A stretch of DNA of 64,000 bases from Phallus indusiatus (Eukaryota > Basidiomycota > Agaricomycetes > Phallales > Phallaceae). Each line of letters begins with the position of its first letter. Position 1 is the first letter of the stretch. Both the position numbers and the translations under genes were made by a program. The notes beneath the pieces were generated by a model, which saw only the letters and a list, made by a program, of their open reading frames with translations, was not told where the DNA came from and searched no databases. The stretch lies in the NCBI GenBank assembly GCA_027605045.1, contig JAQFWX010000024.1, positions 372,001 to 436,000 of the forward strand, in the 5' to 3' direction. This document shows positions 12,559 to 23,886 of this stretch, in pieces.

Positions 12559-12991
12559 CCACTGAGCTACGAGACTTATATTCTGCTGACTTGGGTGTTC
12601 AGTGGTAGTGCGCCACTGACCCACCACTGAAATTCAGTGGTACTATCCCACTGAATTACCACTAAAACCGTTGCCACTGACTCACCACTGATTTACCACT
12701 GAAATTCAGTGGTATTAGCCCACCAAACTACCACTGAAAAATTCTGAAATCCTCATCCACTGACTCACCACTTACTCATCACTGAAATTCAGTGGTAACA
12801 GCACCACTGGATCGCCACTGAATTTGAGATTCAGTGGTCATGGACCACTGATCTTCCACTGACCACTGACTGGCCACTGGTGTACCACTGATTATCAGTG
12901 GTAGTGACCACTAACCAACCACTGAATAGGGTCATTCAGTGGTCGTACCCACTGAATACCACTTACTTTAGTGGCGGTTTTTTCCACAGTG
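12559..12991. repeat. Array of 25 CCACTG/CAGTGG motifs with CACTG terminus
   Basis: I count 18 CCACTG and 7 CAGTGG hexamers between 12559 and 12954. Many are paired into short palindromes: CCACTGAAATTCAGTGG at 12624 and 12696, a near copy at 12779, and looser pairs at 12815, 12885 and 12919. The segment ends in a sequence that reads CACTGTGGAAAAAACC on the minus strand from 12991. CMC-superfamily (CACTA/Plavaka) elements typically have termini starting CACT and subterminal arrays of short motifs bound by the transposase. I infer this is the right end of a large element. The matching left end was not found. Confidence 0.6.
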
Positions 12992-14860
12992 CTTATTGCG
13001 GTATCACCAGCCACTATTGCATCACTGACGAGCGCGTTCCCTTCAACGTCAAATTCTTGAGCTCATACTACAGGTTCTGAACTTTCTTCGTCATTGGCAG
13101 CGAGAGAACGCCTTGCGGGTCTGCTTTATAACTGCACTAAATGAAACCAACGAAACACAACTACACGTCCTTGAGTGGAGACGCGGGAACTGGCTTGCAC
13201 AGGAGTCACCATATCGTATCTTCACCTCCGCTTTGAAAAGTATCAGCCATTTCAAGGGTTTTGGAACTAAGACGAGGCAAAAAGGTAGATCGCAAACGTA
13301 GAAAGTATTGTACATACTCGTTCATAATGTAAGTCATCTGATAAATGAGTAGGATAACACTATGAGTACCCTTCAACAATGACGTCGCGTTCTTGTTGCG
13401 CCTCCAGGCGTGTTCCCATCCAGCGGCCGGCCTAAACGTCGCAATCGAGCTACAAGACTCCAGCCTACAGCGCCACCCCACGCTTACACTTCTGTGTATA
13501 GTTCTGGGGAATCACCCTACTAAGATGGTTTAGTAGAGGCGTCGGTGTCAGCGTTGCCTCCAACCTGGTTTGAGATGGACACCTTCTGCGGCATAATTGT
13601 CGTTTTTGCGAAGACGACCGTGAGCATAATACATTTAAATATAGATCGGATGTATTGTCTTTTTGAAAAGCGCAGTGCGTGTTTGTATTGTTATGTTCCC
13701 AAGTTACTGACAATGATGTGTTTCTTCGGAAACTATTGTTGGATATCACTTATCCTGTTTTTGCTGTTCCTGTCGGGAGAACGTACATTATTCGTTAACA
13801 AGGATTGAACGTTTTTGGTCCTCAGGCCCAGTTCTCGCCGCTTTTTATTTGTTCGCTCGTACTCCTTTTTTCCCCTCGCTTCATCTAACACAACGACTTT
13901 GTTAGACGCTAAAGCTTACTAATATTGATTACACGACTCGAATGTCGCTGAGTTAGTTTTTTCCTTCAAAGGAGGTTTTCTAGACTCAGCGGATTAACAG
14001 TTTCGTTGTATATAAAGTCTCTTTATTTTCTATTATAATATAGTTTCTCTTTTCCTTTTCGCTCCAAACGCTCTTTGACAACAGACTTTGCCTCGCCATT
14101 GAGGGGAGCCGGACAGCTCTAGCAGGAAGAGGGAAGACACTCTGTGAGGAACTTAGGATAGGGAAATGTAAATAGAATCTCAGTGATAGTAATAATAGCT
14201 CTGAGGCGAAAATAAAGGGGGAAGTAAACTTGTTATTAGAGTGTAAACTACTGAGTATTTATACTAAGAGAGAGCTTGTCCTGGGACCTGAGTAATATTG
14301 TCCTGGACTCAAACAATAGGACTACTTGAGGCTGTCCACAGAAGGAAAACCTGTCCTAACTATTGTCCTAGCTAACTACTTAAACTACAGTAATCATGAA
14401 GCGAAAAATAAATAAAGTAAAACAATGAAAATAACTAAATATAGCGCATATATGCTTATAGCCTGTTGGGGAACCCCACACCATAACTATTGACTTACAA
14501 ACACTGATATCTTCGTTACCACGGCGCTTCTGAGCAGTCTGCACTGACCCGATGGACCACCTTTTGGAACATCGGGAGGATTTGATTGAGAGTTGGATGA
14601 CTGCAACGTACATATTACACTCTCAAAATTTGTGTTTTTCCCCACGCGAGATCAGCTGTGGCCAATGACACTGTAAATATTTATTCGTAAAACTATGGTA
14701 AATAAAAAGAAAAAAAAGTTCAAAATTATATTCAGAGCCTGAGTTCTCTTCGAAATATGAGCGTATGCTCTTGATAAACGACCCTACCCTTCAACAATGG
14801 TACATTTGAGGTAGCGGTATTCTCGGCTACCTGTACACTAATCTGCGACATGTAGTTCTT
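12992..14860. other. Intergenic, with one dispersed repeat copy
   Basis: No supported gene. Segments at 13375-13450 and 13488-13583 match, inverted, 42670-42745 and 42418-42510. The part at about 14700-14860 is the 3' flank shared with the DUF6535-like gene at 38590. Confidence 0.45.
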
Positions 14861-17800
14861 GATCTATTTGACGGGGTGTCTTTGACCAAATGGACCCAAA
14901 CACCTTTTTCATCCAATTAGCTACCGAGTGATAGTTTTTATGCTAGATAAATATCTTAGTGAGGGGACTTTCAATAACGATGAAATATATGAAACAAAGT
15001 ACCTCAGACACTTGAGCACGCTCTTCAGTATCGTGGTCCTTGTCTGATGCTGAATTCTCAGGTGCGGATTTATCGGCGATGGTCTCAAGTTGTGTGTGAG
15101 ACACGCCTATAAGTTGTCCAGACTCGCGTGCAGATACCGCTAATGCAGAACGAACGTTGTCTCTGAATTCATTATTCATCCAGCATATATAAGGCAAGTT
15201 TTTCAAGTCGTCTGATCGCGCGAGTTCATTCATAGCGGCAAATAGCTCGTCCAACTTCTCCCTGTCAATCTTCGATTTCACAAGCAGGAAATACCATTTT
15301 GTTTCCTGTTGGCAATACACAAGAGCTTTCCATACTTGTAAAAGCACGGAGGGGCTGTAAACAATGGTGAACAGGGGATTCTTCTTCGGACCCACGGATT
15401 TGAAAAGGTCCATTAAAATTGGAATTATGCTCCTTTCTTCTCCCACACGATACTGATAATTTGTCAAGTTATGAAAGAATTTTGAGAAGTGGGAAACTGC
15501 ATCCGGATTGTTCAGGAGGATAGTGGATAGATGGTGGCGGTTCTGTGGTACGAGCACTAGCAGCGTGTCAAGATCCGAGACCGTTCGAGATCGCGAGATC
15601 GAGGTATCGAAGTTCGAGAGATCGAGAGACGAGGAACTTGGCTTCAACTTATGTGTTGCGCCCGCTCCAAAGGCCTGAAAGTATTCCTCAATTTGGATCG
15701 TGACGAATCAGCACTCACAACGAAGAACAACCGGAGATAACGAAGACTTTGGCGACGGAGCCGCCAAAGGCGAGAGATCGAGAAAATCGAGAAATCGGAG
15801 TTTCGAGATAAAGAGACGAGTTGTAATTCAAGGAGGTTTGAATACAAATGAAATATATTTGAATCGAATCAAAGTTCGATTTCAAGACGACTTTGTAAAG
15901 TATTTACAGCGAGTTTAAATACTACAAAGTAATGCAGGGTCAAGTACAAAGAAAGTACTAATTCGGATAAGTACATAATAGTACTTGAGGAAGTCGTGAG
16001 GTTCGTTAGAATCATAAAGAAGGAAATAGAAGGTATTCTATTTATATCATGGAACCTCACCGATCGTCAGAATCAATAAATCGGTAAATCGGTAAATCGA
16101 GAGATCGCATAGAGTGCGATCTCTATAAGGTTCATTCGTTCGGAATCGAAAAGAATGTGCAATCGAATTAAATCGGTAAATCGATGTCACGAGAAAATCG
16201 GCTCGTGACACAGCGGCATGAACAGGGGAAGTGTGCAATATGAGAGATCTGGATCGAAATCTTGCAAGTACCATCGATATATGAGAGAAAGGTCGTGAAA
16301 ACTCGTATAAGGGAAGTGATTTTCCAGATGAGAGATCCGGGGGACCATGTGAATTGGAGCACGAAGTGCATACTGTCTGGCGTCATCTGTCATAGACTCG
16401 CACCAGAACGAGTCCACGCAGCAAATCTCTGTGAAAAAACGGAGGGCATCCTCTAATCTGCTAGGTTTATCATCAATAATTCGAAGATAGCGCAAAAAGC
16501 TGTCAAACACATCTTCCAAGGACCCCTGCCTCTCTTTCTTGTCGGCAATGAGCGGATCATCAGAGGTGAGGTTACAATATATGGCGATAAGGAGATAGTG
16601 CATTGAATCAGTTTTGGCTTTCGATGAATAGTCGGGTCCATAGAGTTTAAAGTAATAAACCAGGTACCCAAACTTCCACCATCCCAGTTCTTCACTATTG
16701 AAGCGTACTAACCCCCCGTTATGGATAAGCTCATGGGGGGGATCGAATTTCCAATTGAATAGACCTTTAGTTCCACGAGTGAGTATATGCACAGCCACTG
16801 TAGCATCAATTGATGTCTTCTCTAAGAGATGACACCACATGGCTAGTGGAAGACTGAAATCATTGTTGATGGCATTAAGGAGAGTTCAGCGCCTATGCTG
16901 ATATTGGAAGACGGTCTCTGCAATGCAAAGATAGCTTTGATACTCTCCTTCCTCCAATTGACTTTCTACCACATTGGGAATAGACGGGAGTAGCTGCCAG
17001 TGAGCAGGCTCAGCGATCGGGAGACCCAAACAAAGCCCATGACGTATATCCACTGTATTCGTTTCGCTGATTTCCAAAGTATAAAAGAGATCCTTCACAA
17101 CCGGCCAATCGAATCGTTCCCTGATAATTGGATGCACAGCTGCGCACCGTGCGATAATTCGATGAACACTTCGGTTTGGAGAAGTCTCACGGAGCCAATT
17201 GACTGCTTCAAAGTCAAGGAATGTTGCATGTTCGACAGCTTTTTTAATATTATCTTCTCTCCACTTTGTGAATTTCGGCAGGTTGTCAGAGAATATGATG
17301 GATTGGAGTCTTTGAAAACCACGGCCCACCGCACCAGCTAAATTTGAAATGAAAATAAATCCATGTCCGACGAGGCTTTGGCCATAGCGAACGAGATGCC
17401 CAACAGTACGCCGAGCCTCAAAACTTATTTTCCTCCAGAGAGCTTGAAGACCCTTGTTTATGATTCCGGTTACCTTCTGGAAAACTCATCGTACAATAAA
17501 GAAGGAAATCCCGATGTAAATCGTCAATGAGGTTGTATACGGGCATTCCGGGTACCAAATAGGCAGCATCACCGAAATAAAATATAACGTATAGGTGATG
17601 CCCGCAATGAAAACAATTGTTCCTGCGATATGGATATCCAACGGGAACAATAAGATAATAATCCCGGTAAGGAACATGCCAACGGCAAGATGAAGAAGGA
17701 TAGGGAGAAGCTCGACAATGGCTGCAACTTTCCACGATTCGAAGCCATTGAATCGCAACTGCCTGGCTCGAACCTTTTCATTCGCTGTTCCGGGGATAGA

Positions 17801-18795
17801 AGACAGATAATAATAAAGCCACTGCTTCGCGAGAACAGCAAATAATGCCGTAGACAATGTGATCGCTAAACTCGTAAACCATAGACCATTCACCAACAAT
17901 GTGTTCGTTGATGCTGTAAATGGTGATGTAGGTGTCAATGTCGCACTGGGTACATCGCTTGCTGGTACTCCATTAAAATTCGCTCGTAGCAGTTGAACTG
18001 CTTCGGATAATAAGGATGCAGAAACTTGAGTATTATCTTTCTGCAGACTTTGCGAGGCCTGGGAGATGAACGTTGTTATGACGCCGGAAAAGAGACCAGC
18101 CTAATAAATAAAAATAAGTTTCAATACGTTTCAATACCATGATTATGAATAAACATTCTGCCTACGAAAACGAGAAGTACGTCCACTGTCTCTTTCCACC
18201 CTTCCGCCCTCTCACGATCAAACGATTCGGCTTCGTCGAGGTATGTCAACCAAACGCGAGCGTTGTCAGAAACTTCCTCTCCAAATCGATCTCGGGGATA
18301 CTTCTGTTCATAATCATATCTATTATTCGCTAATACACATCACGTTAGATCACGCAAATCAAATGCAATTCAGTCAAGATGCTCACAGCCAGTTTCGGGA
18401 GAAAAACCTTTGGGTATTCCGAATAACCTTTTACGTCCTGCCTTGGCTTGTTGCGTTATATGAGAAGAACCGGAAACCACTTTGTTAGGCGCGGCTTCTA
18501 GAATGTACCTTGGTGAGAAATTTTCATATACTGTTTCATGACACAGAGACTTACCAAGGAAATCGCGGAAAAGGCTCATTAAATTCTCTATTCTTTCGTC
18601 AGACTGTTGTCCTGTCGCTCGCACCGCAGCAGGTTGATCGCCTTCTTCATTTAAAGGAGCCGAAGTCATGTTGATGGCCAGAGATCTGGGACGTTCAGTT
18701 TGGTCGTCAGGCTCTCCCTGAGCCGTTCTAGGATGTTCGCCGCCTTCGTTAGGAGCCTCGACATGTGCTATTTTTTCTTTCAAGCTCAGTGCCAT
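14861..18795 (-). pseudogene. DUF6535-like membrane protein, pseudogene
   Basis: This is the closest copy of the intact gene at 38590-41867, with the same exon plan: exon 1 18795-18555; exon 3 18329-18166, encoding a YDYEQKYPRDRFGEE segment; long exon 4 from 18100. The membrane helices are readable (about 18090-17490). At least four lesions are present: in-frame TGA at 17486-17488, in-frame TGA at 16886-16888, a 645-bp solo LTR at 15566-16210, and a CAG-to-TAG change at 14943 where the intact copy reads on into HKNYH. Reading frames on both sides of each stop continue to match the paralogue, so decay is recent relative to the duplication. The promoter and 3' flank are also shared with the 38590 copy. 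The function of the family is unknown. Confidence 0.85.
15566..16210. mobile_element. Solo LTR inside the DUF6535-like pseudogene
   Basis: 645 bp, starting TGTCA and ending TGACA, flanked by the 5-bp target duplication CAGCG (15561-15565 and 16211-16215). It is rich in ATCGAGAAAT-type short repeats, like the other LTRs here. It interrupts the codon series equivalent to residues just before LVPQNRHHLS. It is left from LTR-LTR recombination of a full element of a family different from the 60163 element. Confidence 0.85.
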
Positions 18796-18801
18796 CATGG
18801 T

Positions 18802-19110
18802 ATGTCTTTGGCGATTTCGTGCGATATGAGGGATATGAGGTTATGTGGAGAGATAAGAGAGGTTCCGTGAAATGTGCACAAGTCACAATTCAAAACGTAA
18901 GTAGCCCGCCTCGTTTTAACCTCGTGCATATCACGGCTCTTTGATGCGACAGATTATGGGAAGATGATCAGCATTGAATGCAGTAGCATGACAAGACATT
19001 TTAGGGACCCAATAAGAGTCTCGGAACCTTATTGAACCTATCGGCAATAAACGACGATTGGGCCACCCCACCAATACCGTGCCTGAAATCTTTGCTATGG
19101 CACAGTTCTT
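18802..19110. repeat. Duplicated promoter region (inverted copy of 38290-38589)
   Basis: Read on the minus strand, this segment matches the upstream region of the intact paralogue through blocks such as ATTTCAGGCACGGTATTGG, GGTTCAATAAGGTTCCGA and GGAACCTCTCTT. It shows that the duplication carried the promoter. Confidence 0.7.
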
Positions 19111-21319
19111 CTCTTCTTTTCTCTTTTCAGCTTCGATTTTCGCACTGTCACTGAATCTCACGAACCGCTGCGGCGACTTCAAAAAAATTCTATTTAGCAA
19201 CGTGCTATGGTGCGAAGACATAAACATTATAATCAACTTGCATCATATAGTCACTCACATCTTGTATCACAACTATGGTCTCTGTCATATCTCATCATTC
19301 ACACAGATATATCATTTCACATTTATTAAATTCCGATAACGCTTGAACGAATGTGACGTGAATCCGGTGATATTATTAGCTCTTTAGCAGTTCTTATAGC
19401 ACACTGTCGATGAGTGACGGATATGAGACGTAGGACGTTAGAATGACCACGACGCTGTTAAATCTAATGCCAATGCGTAGCATCCTACAAATCTATTTTT
19501 TTTAAACAACGGCCAAAGATAATAATACTAGACAAATTAGACCACATGCTTACCCAAACGGCAAAAGACTCTAGCTATTTGAAGAAAGAAGTTGAATTCG
19601 GTCTGTTCGGATAATTCACTAGAACCCTTAGCAGCCTATAAACTTTGGTTTTCAGCTGAGAGAAAAGCAGCGCTAGACTCGAATCGTCGTATTACAGCCT
19701 TTCGCTGACTTCTTGTACAGAAATGTCAAATCTTTGACAAGTTCTGACAAAATTGTCTACAAAGTTGATGAGAATTCCGCAAGAAAGGGAAAAAGACAAG
19801 AAATATCCTCTATAGTCACTTACCACTAATACTCGAACTGCAAATACAAAGTTCCTGCAGTGCGAGTTCCAAAGAAGACTTTCTCACCGAACCGCTGCTT
19901 GCTCAAAAGAACATACGCATTCTTCAATGCAGCAGTCTTCCAACGGTCCTTTTGGAATCGTTCGCCAAAAAACGAGCTTGAAGCATGCTCACTTGGTTGT
20001 CGTTCCCAGCTGCTTGCCGCTATAAACCATGATCAAGGCGAACTTTTCCCAGTGCAAAGTAAAGTGGGGGACGTTTGGCGGGATCACGCTCTTCGCTCGA
20101 AGTATATTTATTGCGCCTAATATTCTCCATGTGAGTGCGCTGAAAAATAATGCACAAAGATATGGTCCATGATGAGACTCTGATACACCTACCATCGACT
20201 CCATATGAAAACACTCAATGCGTTTGCGTCATCCCAGGTCATCTTCCTCCCACCACAGGCGACAATAGAGGCATATCGAACCGGAAACGGTGAATGGAGT
20301 CAAACTGGAGTAGAGGTTCAGTAAAAAGCTGCGCAAGATGAAGAAAGAATCTACCCAGAGATGTCAATAGTCTGGTCTCGAGGCTAAGATGTCCACCCCA
20401 TGCCGGCTCGTGCTCAGGATATGTCATGCGCTGATGGCATGGCCGTATTAAATGGCGAGAATAGCTTATGGCAAGAATAGACTGCCCGTTCGTTGATGTC
20501 CAACCCGATTATTTGATAATTTCGCCCCCACTAAAAGACGATTAGCGAAAAAAGCTTCCAAAATGATTATTCGTTTTTCGGCGTTATTCGTCCGATGTAT
20601 CGTTACATTTGCGTGTTTCACTTCATTGAAAAGCCAGAGTGGGCATCAAGTATATGCGAAACAATGGTGGACAAAAGTGCCCAGCTCCATTTTTAAGGGT
20701 CAGCACGATGCCGGCCGATTCAAACAAATGGCGTGGTATCTGGATAGTGTCTAGACTATCCTGATAAGCGTCAGCAAGGTGACATACAAAGATTTGAACA
20801 AGAGATCGCGCTAATGGATGTTAATTAATAAATATAAATCATGAAATCCAGTTTTTTCTTCTAAAAAAAGAGTATTTTTCAATGATAATATCAGTATAAT
20901 TCGACTACAGGAGAAGAGAATAAAGCTTTAGGGTTTCTTCAACCAGCCTTAAACAGAAGATGAGAAAGATGTTCTTTTTTTCTATTTTTTTGGGTAGTTA
21001 TTAGAAGGTATGTAAAGTTTTTGGCGTTGAGAAAGCGGCCCTATGTTTTAGCTAGTAAAGTGTACGGACAATTTTTTGAAAATAGGAAATATTAGAGTGA
21101 AGAACGCGTCTCAGGAGTAGGCAGAGACGGAGAGGGAACCAGTGTAGCGTACGTTGGAGAGAGATTGTAAAGTAGTCTTGATAATAAAGAGGATTATTTT
21201 GCAAGAGGACTTGAATGAGAGAAAACAAGGGATAATGAGATGATATTCTGCGTCGAAAGGGACGTCTTTTTTTATACAATTCGAGCTTAATGTTTTTACT
21301 AAGCTAAATAGCTACGGAT
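19111..21319. other. Intergenic, no supported gene
   Basis: Only short frames. One at 20563-20754 has a hydrophobic N-terminus but no other support. Confidence 0.4.
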
Positions 21320-21324
21320 TTCAC

Positions 21325-21676
21325 TGTTAGGGCGACTCAGGGCACACACCTAGAGGAGGGAAAACCTAAGCTCTATTGAGGGGCATCGACTAACTACTCA
21401 CCTAGAGGAGGGAAAACCTAAGAGAACAAGCTTAGGTATCCCCCTCTAGGGAAAACGCATATAAGTACAGGATGCGAGGCGCCCGACTGATCCCCATGGG
21501 ATCCGAGGAGATAGAGACAGAAATCGGAGTAAATCGAAGAGATCGGGAAATCGAGAAAACGACAAAAATAGTGGAAACGGTAAAATACGGAAAATGAAGG
21601 AAATCGAAGTGCGAAATGAAATCGAAAGAAATCGAAAAGATCGAATAATCGGGCGAGGTGCTAGCGTACCGTAACA
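21325..21676. mobile_element. Solo LTR of the chromovirus family at 60163
   Basis: 352 bp, TGTTAG...GTAACA, with target duplication TTCAC at 21320-21324 and 21677-21681. It is close in sequence over its whole length to the LTR at 60163-60525, including an internal repeated block with CTAGAGGAGGGAAAACC twice and the GCTAGCGTACCGT end. Confidence 0.9.
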
Positions 21677-22020
21677 TTCACGGCTAAAGCTCAAGTTCAA
21701 AATGTCAAAGAAAACAAGGAGGAGGGCTAAACGAGTTGGAAAAGCTATTAAATAAAATGCAAACTAAACAAAAATAGTCAAGAACATTTCGCATAGGTAT
21801 GAATTTGTAAAGAGAGGAGAAAACAGAAAGATGGAGCTGGATTTTAAAAGACTAGAGTACTCTTTCCTTAATAATCCTATTTAATTTGTCATACCGTAGC
21901 ACGGAATCGTCTTGTAGCGAATTTCCAATGCTTTCTTCATCCGCGGCACACGCATATATCGAGATTCGAGTTTTATCGACCACAAATTAGCTCGCTGGGC
22001 TGGGCTGTGTAGCACAGATA

Positions 22021-22323
22021 TGTCACAAAAACCTTGAGAGGTTTATAAAGCTTTATAAACCCAAAAAAAACGTAAATGTCGGGGAAGTTTATAAACCATT
22101 AGAAAAAAATTCAAAGCTTTTATAAAGCTATATAAACTAGATCAACAAGTTTTTCAATACAACGTCGCCTTGGTTATGGTTTTTTTTGGAACTTGACTTT
22201 CTTTAATCTCGAATCACATGTTAAAGTAGTTATAAAAAATATTATATTATTGAGATACAGATGTACATACATAGTCCGATACAAGTAGTACACTACCTAT
22301 TAGACTACTACTATTACTGCTAT

Positions 22324-22364
<41 letters not shown>

Positions 22365-22687
22365 ATAGACTACTAATCGAGGCAACAAGGGCGACCTGAA
22401 AATTTAACCAAGTCCCGAGTTTATATAAAAACTTGATCTTGCGCACAGACCATCCTCTTTTTTCATGCTATGGAGACGATTAGCGATTAGCCGATGAATG
22501 AGTTTTACCCGATCATAGCTTAGGCGAAGCTGCAGGACATTTATTGGAGAAAGGACCCGAAAATAAATTGCACAGGGAATAAAATGCATTGTGAAATTGA
22601 AATATAAATACAAATTAACATTGCATTGAGTTTATAAAGGTTTATAAACTCGGGCTGGTTTATAAACCCCTCCGGGTTTTTGTGACA
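22021..22687. mobile_element. 667-bp TIR element (MITE-like) with TA duplication
   Basis: The left end is TGTCACAAAAACC, a 6-base spacer, then GGTTTATAAA. The right end is the inverted counterpart, with the same 13-base tip and the same GGTTTATAAA. The flanks are TA at 22019-22020 and 22688-22689. Palindromic GGTTTATAAACC-type motifs repeat near both ends. There is no transposase inside, only a (TAC)n microsatellite. A relic end lies at 2086. The superfamily is uncertain: TA duplication suggests a Tc1/mariner-like mover, but the tip is unusual. Confidence 0.75.
22303..22370 (+). repeat. (TAC)n trinucleotide microsatellite
   Basis: About twenty TAC/ACT units inside the TIR element. Confidence 0.9.
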
Positions 22688-22689
22688 TA

Positions 22690-23886
22690 AACGGCATCTA
22701 TCCCCATGTTTGCCTCATAAGTCGTCACGGTCCTCGTCCTGAACAAGAGACTCGTCATTTTTTTCCGTCTTGGTCAAAAACAGTGTATATACCGCGGCTA
22801 ATGGAACTTCAATCTGTAAATTGATGGGGTCTGAAGATATAATAACTGTACGGGGAAATGGCCAAAAGTATGGTAAAAAGCAAATACTGAACAAACAGGT
22901 GGTGAATGAAGTATGAGAAATCATAAATTCTCATACAAGTGAAGAGAAACTTGGTCTGGAGAGGAATTCTGGAGTAGTCCAGTATGAGACACTATCTGAC
23001 TGGAACAACTGGACAATCCTCTAGTCTCAGCCTCGTTTTATAACATTATTCTCCGTTTTCACAGAGGTTAACAATGCATATAGCAGACATATTGCAATCT
23101 GAGAGTTTTTGAAGCCATGTTAGAGTCATTTTAGAATACTTTGATTGTTTTTCTATCCTACTTTTGACTCCAATAGTAGAGTACAAGCAGATACCTCACT
23201 GGGTACTGTAGAGCAAACAGATAACAAGCTAATGCTAGGTTTTCAACAACTAATTGTGATTCAGAATTTTGGGAATAAAAAACAAGAACCAGAATTACAC
23301 ACTGAGCTGAAGGCAGGAATTTTACCCATTGGTATCAGAATGGTTAATGACACTGAGCACTGAAATTGATATTGCGCCGTCTCTGACAGTATTAAATATA
23401 TTCCCATGACTGTGTGTTGCGACATCACTGGGATTGAAGAAGGGAAATGGCGGAAAAGGATTTCGAAGGCATCCATGTTTTGAATATGTTAATAGCAATG
23501 AAAACATCTCTAAATGTCATGGGTTGCATATTGCGCTGATGTTATTTTATCATCGATGCTAAAATTACACTACAATCCTGGAAATATCGCGAAATATCTT
23601 ACATTGCCGGAATTAACTTGGAATTCTAAATAAATGCCGTTGATCGGCGAAGATAACCGAACGTGCCGAAATGAAGCTGGGCACTTCCGTCCACCATACG
23701 AAACGGCGAAAGAACAAGCAGACGATTTTGATATTTGGCAGCATGGCTGAGGTAGCCATTGACGGAAGCTGAGTGCACTACAAAGTCACAAAGTCACACC
23801 GTTTCATCACCCGAACCGGGACTTGCCAGAGTCAACGTTAGGGTTGCGTCCAAGTTGCGTCACCCAGGGACCAAATCGATTTCTTG
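22690..23886. other. Intergenic, upstream of F-box gene
   Basis: No gene supported. It ends at the F-box gene start. Confidence 0.4.

Noticed and set aside
12559..12991. CRISPR-like array
   Set aside because: Repeats are 6-17 bp, in both orientations and irregularly spaced, and the genome is eukaryotic.
14153..14399. LTR-like segment (TGTGAGG...AACTACA)
   Set aside because: No target duplication, no second copy and no adjoining PBS or PPT that I could find.
20563..20754. Short frame with hydrophobic N-terminus
   Set aside because: There is no further exon, promoter box or family feature to support it.
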